Below are positions 24,336 through 31,099 of a stretch of 42,091 nt of DNA, one piece after another. The stretch is from an uncultured Lachnospiraceae bacterium (lineage in GTDB: Bacteria > Bacillota > Clostridia > Lachnospirales > Lachnospiraceae). A program made the translations under genes and the position numbers. The stretch spans positions 1-42,091 of the forward strand of contig CABSEG010000017.1 of NCBI GenBank assembly GCA_902476645.1, read 5' to 3'. The notes beneath the pieces were generated by a model. It saw nothing but the letters and a program-made list of their open reading frames with translations. It was not told the origin of the DNA and made no database searches. Every line of letters starts with the position of its first letter. The first letter of the stretch is position 1.

Positions 24336-24539
24336 TTATTTCGGATATTTCTTTCTCCACCCAACATATTTACCGGAAATAATTCTGCCATCCTGAGGTT
24401 TCTCGGCATCTGAGGGGATTAGCCATCCATCTTTCGCTTTTTTCGCCCCTTCAATTCTTCCGCTTTTGCAGTATCCTTGAATACTCCGCTCTGACATATC
24501 CCATCGTCTTGACGCTTCACTTACTGAAATGTACCCCAT
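24336..24539 (-). CDS. Small helix-turn-helix (excisionase/MerR-like) DNA-binding protein
   Basis: A 67-residue protein starting MGYISVSEASRRWDMSERSI. The pattern (I/V)S(V)xEAxRRWxMSxRSIQxYCKSGRIEGAKKAKDGWLIP is a winged HTH of the excisionase/MerR type, with the W of the wing before LIP; the tail is basic (KYVGWRKKYPK). Such proteins act as recombination directionality factors or as small regulators of neighbouring genes. The ATG at 24539 has GGAGGAAG upstream. It stands alone next to a tRNA gene, with no integrase in the window. Confidence 0.75.
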   Translation of the reverse strand: MGYISVSEASRRWDMSERSIQGYCKSGRIEGAKKAKDGWLIPSDAEKPQDGRIISGKYVGWRKKYPK

Positions 24540-24598
24540 ACTGTCTTCCTCCAACATCGCAAACAGATTTCACTACTGTGTTTGTATATTATACTACT

Positions 24599-24626
24599 AT
24601 TGTATCCTTCCATTAGAATCTGTCAA
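24599..24626 (-). promoter_or_regulatory. Promoter of the HTH gene
   Basis: TTGACA (24626-24621), 16 bases, TACAAT (24604-24599) on the minus strand. Confidence 0.7.
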
Positions 24627-24712
24627 TGTAATTTTTCTCTTTCCTTCTCAAAACTTTTTCACATATTTCAAGAAGCAAACGGACACCATAACAAAAACAG
24701 GAGGAATTTTAA

Positions 24713-24862
24713 ATGGATAAAGACAAAAAACAGCAATCTCTTTCAGATGCCTATGATGACGGAAACATTCCTGAGATTGATCTTCCGAAATCAGATCAAG
24801 CTACCCACACCATTCCCCAAGAGATGCCGTACAGAGGTACCACGTCAAAAGATGCACAGTAA
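24713..24862 (+). CDS. Putative 49-residue small protein
   Basis: A short plus-strand ORF starting MDKDKKQQSLSDAYDDGNIP and ending TTSKDAQ. I do not recognise it. It is hydrophilic and looks disordered, with no Cys, no membrane segment and no signal peptide. Support for its being real is AGGAGG placed 8 bases before the ATG and a strong terminator immediately after the stop codon. It is divergent from the HTH gene and convergent with the GH3 gene. No clear promoter could be placed. Confidence 0.6.
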   Translation: MDKDKKQQSLSDAYDDGNIPEIDLPKSDQATHTIPQEMPYRGTTSKDAQ

Positions 24863-24897
24863 AAAGGAGGGTCTGCCAGAGGCGGGCCCTCCTTTTT
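24861..24897. terminator. Bidirectional terminator between the 49-residue ORF and the GH3 gene
   Basis: AAAAAGGAGGG (24861-24871) pairs with CCCTCCTTTTT (24887-24897), giving a U-tract in both directions. It lies between convergent genes. Confidence 0.85.
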
Positions 24898-24910
24898 ATT
24901 TTTCATTGCC

Positions 24911-27900
24911 TTAAAAACTGCTGATCTTTTCTGCTGCATACTGCAAAATCAGAACCGCATCGCTGGTATCCGCAACACCATCTTCATTTACATCTGCGCT
25001 TGCCTTAGCGCCTGCATTCAACTCGTTTAGCTCTGAAGCATACTGTAAAAGAATAGTACTGTCACTGGTGGTTACAGATCCATCTTCATCTACGTCACCT
25101 TTCAGCCTTACGCCAGCAACCTCCTGAGTCAAGGTTTCTACTGCCTTGTCAATATCGGCCTGCAACGCATCATCATTGCTGTTCACTTCGTTTGCGGCAA
25201 TAAGGGCCTCATTCAGTCCTTCAAGGGTTGAGCTTACATATGCGCTCTCAGACTCCAGAATTTCTTCTGCCTTTGCAATCATAGCTTCCAATGCTGCCTT
25301 ATTTCCCTTCATCTGTAACTGCATAATCGCATTGACCAATTCCGTATAGGCCTCGCTGATCGCTCCCTCTCCACGGTTCTCATCCTCTATTACCTTCTTG
25401 GCATTTTCGATGGCTGATTGCAAATTTTTCAGACTGCTTTCTGTATATTTTCCATTAAGCAATGTCTCCGATGCGCTGACTAAGCTCTCCAGTGAGGTCA
25501 GATCTGCCCGCTTGGCCAGACGAGCCAACTCATCTAGTACTGCATACGCAGCATCATTTACCTTTTCCTGAGTGGCATTTCCATTGGCAAGTACCTCATT
25601 TGCCTCCTCTACGGCTTTCTTTAATGCCTCGCACTCATCCTCGTAGTCTGCTGCTGAAGAAAGAATGGCTTCCGCTGCTTTTATCGCTGTCTCCAGATGA
25701 AGTTTCTGAACGCCATACTCCAGACTGCCAAATGCCTTGATCAGATTGCTCATGGCCTCGTCTAACTCTTCCGAAGTGGCGTTTTCGTTTGCTCTTACTT
25801 CCTTCGCTTTTTTCAACGCCTCTTCCAAAGTGGACCAGCTATCTGATGTATAGTCCGAAGCCTCCAGGCCTTCCACCATAGAAATCATACGATCCAGGCC
25901 TGCGCTTACTGTCTCACGATCTCCAGTTTCTGTATCGCCGGCCGTTACATTTACTTCTTCCTGCATCAACAACTGGTCGGAAGAGGAACCCACATAGATC
26001 GTTCTGGCCCCCTCTGCCACAGTCCATTTATCTTTTGTACCGTCGTTATTAACATTTAATTCTTCCTGATTGGAGTTCCAGTATGACAGTGCTCTTTCCG
26101 TAACATGAATTGTCACATTTCTGGATTCACCCGGTTCAAGATCCTTTACCTTCTCGTAACCAGCTAACTGGTATTCCGCCATCTGAATGCCATCCGGCAC
26201 CTGGGCCTCTCCAAGGTAAACCTGAGCAACCTCACTTCCAGCCACATCACCAGTGTTGGTGACAGTAAAGCTCACGTCATAACCTGCGCTTTCTCCTTCT
26301 TCTTTGCTCTCTGTTACCGTCATGTTGCTGTAAGCGAATGTAGTATAGGAAAGTCCATATCCGAAATCATACTGAGGCTCTACATCCATCTTATCATACC
26401 AACGATATCCGGTATAGATTCCCTCACTATAAGTCATCTCATAGCTGCCGCCGCCAAAACCTGGGAAACCGCCTCCTCCCGGGAAGTCGCCTCCTCCTGG
26501 GAAGTCGCCTCCTCCTGGGAAGTCGCCTCCTCCTGGGAAGTCGCCCTCTTCTTCATTGTTCTCTCCCTCATCGCTGTTCGTTGCCAGCACATTATTGGTC
26601 TCCGTATCCTCAACCTTGACCTTAAAATTATCAAATGCTTCCTGAGAACAGGTAATAAATGTGTCGCTGTCTTTCTTTGGAATGGTAAACGCCAGTTTTC
26701 CGCTGGGATTTACTTCACCTGTCAGCAGATTTGCCGTGGCCGCGCCTCCTCTTTGTCCCGGATAATACATTTCCAGAATAGCATCTGCTTCATCAATCCA
26801 GTCTTCCATTACAACTGCCGCTGAATTGTTCAATACAACAACAACCTTATTTCCATTATTGTGGGCTGCTTCTGCCACATCCAAAATCATATTCTGCTGA
26901 TCGTCACTGAGCTTTAACGTAGTAGATTCCAGAGTTGAGCCAACATTATTTGCCTGTGAATAAGCGAAAACCACAACCGTGTCATTCTGCTCAGCTGCCT
27001 GCAATGCATTTTCAATATTCTGCTGCTTCTGGCTCGGAGTCACCCATGCAAGTCCCACCTGCATATCCTTTCCATCCAGAGTATTCGCAGAAGCAATTCC
27101 GATTTTGTAACGCTTTCCCTTCTCTAAATTCACTGTAATAGAAGAGAGATTCTCTCCAGTCTCACTTGGAATAATACTTCCATACCACTGTGTTCCCTGA
27201 TTTACAGATGCTCCTGATGCAGACCCGATCTGAGTCTCCTCTCCATCTTCTCCAATGGAGAACATCCCCATAGCTGACTGAGCTCCAATGCTTTGGAAAA
27301 TAATCGTGTATTCCCCATCTTCAGGAGCTTCCACATAGGTCGTCCAGGAGTAAGCCGGTCTTTCCCCATACGAAAATGCATTGCCATCCTCCGCATTCAC
27401 ATATGTTTTGTTGGGTTCTCCATTTATCGTACCTGTGTTAAAATCTATCGTTTCATCTGTGCCATAAATTTCACCAATTTTATGATCCCCCATCTGCTGC
27501 TCTGGCACACTGTTGCTTACAAACTGCCCCTGGAAGATCTCTCCGGAGTCTTCACTCTGCCCGGTTCCGTAGGTTCTGATGGCACCATGTTCCTCACCAT
27601 CTACTGTTGTATACAGATATTCACCTGGAATAATCGTTCCAATCTTGTCCTCATAGGCCTCACCCTCTACCTTATCTTCTCCCAAAAGATCGCAAATAGC
27701 CTCGTAAGGACTGGTCATAGCGCCAATGGAACCATAAGAACGCTCTCCACCGACACCTGAGATCAAGCTCATACCGTTTAGACCGATCACTGCCACTGTA
27801 TTATCACCATCTGTGTTCAGAGGCAACGTATTGTCCTCGTTTTTCAGCAGTACGCCTCCTTCTTCCGCTACCGTCTGCGCCTTTTCATTGTTCTCCTCAG

Positions 27901-29050
27901 ACAACTCTTTCAAGGCATCTTTGTCTGCTACTAAATCGATGATCTCCGTTCTGCCTTCTTCTTCCTTCGCATACCCATCCTCATCAACTTCCACAAGGGT
28001 CAGATAACCGGCTTTTCCGTAAGCCTTCAGAATGCGGCGCACAGACTGATCAATCATTTCGTCCATTTCTTCCTGCGTATAAGTGCCATCTTCCACCAAT
28101 TGCTGTGCATTCTCCTGGCTGTTACTCCGCATACTGGGCATCTCAATATCTGTACCATCGTCAATGGTAAAGGAATGATTTCCCCCCCAGTCCGTTACCG
28201 TAAAATAATTATAGTTCCACATACCCCGCAGTACATCCTGCAGCAGATAGTGATTTTCAGAGGAATATTCACCGTTGGTTTTATTATAACCTGACATAAC
28301 TCCTAAAGCGCCGCCTTCCTGAATAGCGCTTTCAAATCCAGGGAGATACAATTCATGTAACGTCTGCTCATCTACTGTCTGGTTTATGTCGCTCATTAGC
28401 GCTCCTTCATCTGAAGCTACGGCAAAATGCTTTAAAACAGCAACTCCTCCTTCTGACTGCATCCCTTGCACCATATCATCTGCTAAGCTACTGAGCAGAT
28501 AAGAATCTTCTCCCATTTGATCCTTAGTACGATTCCAGAAGGGATGTCTCTGAATGTCTAACTCTGCACTCAGCATGAAAGTACCGCCCATAGCTTTACT
28601 TTCACTGCTGTATATCTCGCCGTAAAGATTCGCCATCTCTTCATCCCAGGTAGCTGCCAGCATTTCTTCCTGAGGCACGTTTGTAGTTTCCTCCATAAAG
28701 AGCAGTCCGGCAGGCCCATCATACATCTTAATTCTGGGGACGCCCAGCCTTGGAACACCCGGCAAATCTCCCGCATTTCCTTCGCTTCCGGTTCCGCTTC
28801 CTCCCAGGAAAGTATACTTTTCTTCCGTGGTCATACTCTTAATCAGAGCTTCCACTTTTGAATTGATGAGAACTTCATCCTCCTCAGGCTGTACCAGATC
28901 CTGCGTGTACGTGTCTGGGAATTTGATGCTGCCATTGTCCTTTTGTGCCGCATAGACACTCAGACTAACAGGAGATGACTGAAAGGCTACTGATGCCATG
29001 ATAATAGACATAGCCATGGCGGTCATCCGTCTTGTAGTTTTTTTACTCAT
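24911..29050 (-). CDS. Secreted multidomain GH3 glycoside hydrolase with FIVAR repeats and dockerin-like C-terminus
   Basis: A 1379-residue exported protein. Residues 1-35 are a signal peptide (basic start, hydrophobic core, cleavage after VYAA). The GH3 catalytic domain follows, with KHFAVASDE near 207 and the nucleophile D287 in YFTVTDWGG, so a beta-glucosidase-type or related exo-activity is likely. A PA14-like insertion lies at about 555-680, then the second GH3 domain. A loop at about 836-870 holds GGGDFP repeats. A fibronectin-III-like domain follows (about 900-1035), then four FIVAR-type helical repeats (about 1037-1315) and two dockerin-type calcium repeats (1316-1379: DVDEDGSVTTSD and DVNEDGVADTSD). 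No LPXTG anchor. AGGAGG precedes the ATG. Substrate unknown. Confidence 0.92.
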   Translation of the reverse strand: MSKKTTRRMTAMAMSIIMASVAFQSSPVSLSVYAAQKDNGSIKFPDTYTQDLVQPEEDEVLINSKVEALIKSMTTEEKYTFLGGSGTGSEGNAGDLPGVPRLGVPRIKMYDGPAGLLFMEETTNVPQEEMLAATWDEEMANLYGEIYSSESKAMGGTFMLSAELDIQRHPFWNRTKDQMGEDSYLLSSLADDMVQGMQSEGGVAVLKHFAVASDEGALMSDINQTVDEQTLHELYLPGFESAIQEGGALGVMSGYNKTNGEYSSENHYLLQDVLRGMWNYNYFTVTDWGGNHSFTIDDGTDIEMPSMRSNSQENAQQLVEDGTYTQEEMDEMIDQSVRRILKAYGKAGYLTLVEVDEDGYAKEEEGRTEIIDLVADKDALKELSEENNEKAQTVAEEGGVLLKNEDNTLPLNTDGDNTVAVIGLNGMSLISGVGGERSYGSIGAMTSPYEAICDLLGEDKVEGEAYEDKIGTIIPGEYLYTTVDGEEHGAIRTYGTGQSEDSGEIFQGQFVSNSVPEQQMGDHKIGEIYGTDETIDFNTGTINGEPNKTYVNAEDGNAFSYGERPAYSWTTYVEAPEDGEYTIIFQSIGAQSAMGMFSIGEDGEETQIGSASGASVNQGTQWYGSIIPSETGENLSSITVNLEKGKRYKIGIASANTLDGKDMQVGLAWVTPSQKQQNIENALQAAEQNDTVVVFAYSQANNVGSTLESTTLKLSDDQQNMILDVAEAAHNNGNKVVVVLNNSAAVVMEDWIDEADAILEMYYPGQRGGAATANLLTGEVNPSGKLAFTIPKKDSDTFITCSQEAFDNFKVKVEDTETNNVLATNSDEGENNEEEGDFPGGGDFPGGGDFPGGGDFPGGGGFPGFGGGSYEMTYSEGIYTGYRWYDKMDVEPQYDFGYGLSYTTFAYSNMTVTESKEEGESAGYDVSFTVTNTGDVAGSEVAQVYLGEAQVPDGIQMAEYQLAGYEKVKDLEPGESRNVTIHVTERALSYWNSNQEELNVNNDGTKDKWTVAEGARTIYVGSSSDQLLMQEEVNVTAGDTETGDRETVSAGLDRMISMVEGLEASDYTSDSWSTLEEALKKAKEVRANENATSEELDEAMSNLIKAFGSLEYGVQKLHLETAIKAAEAILSSAADYEDECEALKKAVEEANEVLANGNATQEKVNDAAYAVLDELARLAKRADLTSLESLVSASETLLNGKYTESSLKNLQSAIENAKKVIEDENRGEGAISEAYTELVNAIMQLQMKGNKAALEAMIAKAEEILESESAYVSSTLEGLNEALIAANEVNSNDDALQADIDKAVETLTQEVAGVRLKGDVDEDGSVTTSDSTILLQYASELNELNAGAKASADVNEDGVADTSDAVLILQYAAEKISSF
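26463..26546 (-). repeat. 18-bp tandem repeats coding GGGDFP
   Basis: An 18-bp unit repeats in frame with starts of the GGGAAGTCG core at 26481, 26499, 26517 and 26535, nearly identical at the DNA level, plus a diverged unit at the low-coordinate end. It encodes a Gly/Pro-rich segment within the GH3 protein. Copy number probably varies between strains. Confidence 0.9.
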
Positions 29051-29100
29051 ACCGATCCTCCTTCTCGTATCTGTAAAATACTATGACTGTTTACTTTCCC

Positions 29101-29130
29101 ACTGTAACATGTTCGTAAAATGATTCTCAA
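29101..29130 (-). promoter_or_regulatory. Candidate promoter of the GH3 gene
   Basis: TTGAGA (29130-29125), 18 bases, TACAGT (29106-29101) on the minus strand with a TG extension. Moderate match, as expected for an activator-dependent promoter. Confidence 0.45.
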
Positions 29131-29159
29131 CAGTCATGTCGTATATAGCCAAAAACAGG

Positions 29160-29189
29160 CGTGAATAGAGAAAAAAAATTCGTGAATAG
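29160..29189 (-). promoter_or_regulatory. Two 9-bp direct repeats 21 bp apart upstream of the GH3 promoter
   Basis: CTATTCACG occurs twice on the minus strand (29189-29181 and 29168-29160), exactly 21 bp apart, two helical turns, about 30 bp upstream of the candidate -35 box. This is the geometry of AraC- or LytTR-type activator sites. Confidence 0.5.
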
Positions 29190-29194
29190 TAACA

Positions 29195-29229
29195 TTTCAG
29201 GGGACTGCTCAAAAGCAAATCCCCTGAAA
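29195..29229. repeat. Inverted repeat in the 323-bp gap between queA and the GH3 gene
   Basis: TTTCAGGGGA and TCCCCTGAAA form a perfect 10-bp stem with a 15-base loop. It could be a terminator with a poor U-tract on the minus strand, downstream of queA. Apart from this, the direct repeats and the promoter, I see nothing in the gap. Confidence 0.55.
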
Positions 29230-29373
29230 AATCCTATATTTTTATGAAATCTGACTCCTTTTCGGTAGAGCAAACTCACAAAACATTATAATCTATAATC
29301 TTATTTTAAAGAATTTGGCGCAAAGATCAGCAGAACACAGAACATTGCAATAACAGCCTGCGACTCTTTATAC

Positions 29374-30399
29374 TCACTCAATGAACATCGCATCCCCAAA
29401 AGAGAAAAACCGATATCGTTCCTTTACCGCCTCTTTATATGCCCGAAAGATCAAGTCCTTTCCGGCTAACGCGGATACCAGCATCATTAGCGTGGACTCC
29501 GGGAGATGGAAGTTGGTAATCAGACAGTCAACCATGCGGAACCTGTATCCAGGATAGATAAAAATATCTGTCCATCCACTTCCCGCTTTTAGCACCCCAT
29601 CTTCTCCTGTGGCTGCCTCCAAGGTTCTGCAGCTGGTGGTTCCTACCGCCACGATTCTCCCACCCTTTTTCTTAGTCTCATGGATCAGCCGCGCTTGGCT
29701 TTCCTCCACCTGGTAAAACTCTGAATGCATATGATGCTCGGTCACATCCTCCACCTTCACCGGTCGGAAAGTGCCAAGCCCAACGTGGAGCGTCACATGG
29801 GCAATGGATACTCCCTTTCTTTCAATCTCCTCCAAAAGCTCTGGAGTAAAGTGAAGTCCCGCTGTTGGAGCGGCAGCCGAGCCGTCATGTTTCGCATACA
29901 CCGTCTGATAGCGGTTTTTATCCTCTAACTGATGGGTAATATAGGGAGGCAGGGGCATCTGTCCGAGTTGGTCCAAAATCTCTTCAAAAATTCCTTCGTA
30001 GGTAAACCGGATTAAGCGATTTCCCTCGTCCACTACCTCCAACACTTCCCCGGTCAGTACTCCATCTCCAAATGAAATTTTCGTCCCGGGCCTGGCCTTT
30101 TTCCCGGGCTTTACCAAAGTCTCCCAGACATCCTGTTCTTTGCGCTTTAAAAGAAGTACTTCGATTTTAGCGTCTGTGCCAACTTTGCTTCCAAGCAACC
30201 TGGCCGGAATCACTTTCGTGTCGTTAATCACCATACAGTCACCGGGATGAAGATAAGAGATAATATCCCTAAAAATCCGATGGGTAATCTCCCCTGTCTC
30301 TCTCTTTAACACCATCAGCCGTGAGGAAGAACGATCCTTTAGCGGGTCCTGGGCAATCAATTCCTTTGGCAGATCATAGTAAAAATCACTGGTTTTCAT
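29374..30399 (-). CDS. queA: S-adenosylmethionine:tRNA ribosyltransferase-isomerase
   Basis: A 341-residue enzyme that transfers the ribosyl part of SAM onto preQ1-modified tRNA to make epoxyqueuosine, the substrate of QueH. The start MKTSDFYYDLPKELIAQDPLKDRSSSRLMVL, and HDGSAAAPTAGLHFT, HVTLHVGLGTFRPV and YPGYRFRMVDCLITNFHLPESTLMMLVSALAG, are diagnostic; length is typical. AAAGGAG precedes the ATG. The phosphatase gene is 14 bases upstream and probably in the same transcript. Confidence 0.97.
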   Translation of the reverse strand: MKTSDFYYDLPKELIAQDPLKDRSSSRLMVLKRETGEITHRIFRDIISYLHPGDCMVINDTKVIPARLLGSKVGTDAKIEVLLLKRKEQDVWETLVKPGKKARPGTKISFGDGVLTGEVLEVVDEGNRLIRFTYEGIFEEILDQLGQMPLPPYITHQLEDKNRYQTVYAKHDGSAAAPTAGLHFTPELLEEIERKGVSIAHVTLHVGLGTFRPVKVEDVTEHHMHSEFYQVEESQARLIHETKKKGGRIVAVGTTSCRTLEAATGEDGVLKAGSGWTDIFIYPGYRFRMVDCLITNFHLPESTLMMLVSALAGKDLIFRAYKEAVKERYRFFSFGDAMFIE

Positions 30400-30413
30400 G
30401 GTCTGACTCTCCT

Positions 30414-31028
30414 TTATTCATAATACACTTTATCTTCCTGTACCAGGTTCATATGTCCCTCGTGGCACTCCACAATGGATACGCTGCAATTTTTCGGGAC
30501 GCCTCCATGCCAGAAGTTTGATATGGGGTTTTTTGTCACAGCGTTTAACAATCCCCGCACCGCCGCTCCATGGGTGGCGACCAAAATAGTTTCTTTCTCC
30601 CACTCCTTTTCGGATGCCAAATTCTGAATAAACTGTCTGGTTCGCTCCGTCAGACTTTCCAGGCTTTCTCCTCCCTTGGGCGGCTTGTAGGCCTCTGGCC
30701 TCAGGAAAAAATTTTGGAAATCCGGATCGGGTATCTCATAATTTCCTCTTTTACTGCAAAGCCCTTCAAACTCTCCAAAGGAGATTTCAATAATCCTCTC
30801 ATCAGGGATGATGGGAATCTGCCTGTCTCCCAGAATCAGCTTGGCAGTATCCATGGCCCGCTTCAGAGGGCTGGAAAAAGCTCTGGTGAAAAGCACATTC
30901 CGTAACGCTTCTCCTGTTTTTTGAGCCGCCTTAATTCCTTTCTCATTCAATGGGATATCCGTTCTTCCCTGAAGTTTTCTTACAATATTCCAATCTGTCT
31001 CCCCATGACGTACTAGATAGATTCTCAT
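30414..31028 (-). CDS. Histidine phosphatase family protein
   Basis: A 204-residue cytoplasmic protein of the phosphoglycerate-mutase-like superfamily. The catalytic His is H8 in IYLVRHGETDWN; further pocket residues are in SSPLKRAMDTA and VATHGAAVRGLL. This fold covers cofactor-dependent mutases, CobC-type alpha-ribazole phosphatases and broad phosphatases, so substrate is open; since gpmI is in the window, a glycolytic mutase role is less likely. I use the ATG at 31028, with GCGGAGGAAG upstream; an ATG five codons earlier is part of that site. Confidence 0.88.
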   Translation of the reverse strand: MRIYLVRHGETDWNIVRKLQGRTDIPLNEKGIKAAQKTGEALRNVLFTRAFSSPLKRAMDTAKLILGDRQIPIIPDERIIEISFGEFEGLCSKRGNYEIPDPDFQNFFLRPEAYKPPKGGESLESLTERTRQFIQNLASEKEWEKETILVATHGAAVRGLLNAVTKNPISNFWHGGVPKNCSVSIVECHEGHMNLVQEDKVYYE

Positions 31029-31045
31029 ATACTTCCTCCGCATAA

Positions 31046-31076
31046 ACAGGGGAACCTCTCTAGGAGTTTCCCCTGT
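31046..31076 (-). terminator. Hairpin between pheT and the phosphatase gene
   Basis: ACAGGGGAA (from 31076) and TTCCCCTGT (to 31046) plus inner CCT/AGG form a strong stem on the minus strand, followed only by TTTATG. Weak terminator or processing hairpin. Confidence 0.45.
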
Positions 31077-31099
31077 AACTTTTCCGGTATCTCTGTTTC

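Noticed and set aside
26463..26546. Tandem repeat considered as a CRISPR-like array
   Set aside because: Units are 18 bp, contiguous, in frame and coding; no spacers.
24133..29050. Complete mobile element from tRNA-Ala to the GH3 gene
   Set aside because: No integrase, transposase, terminal repeats or duplicated tRNA end seen; kept only as a low-weight finding.
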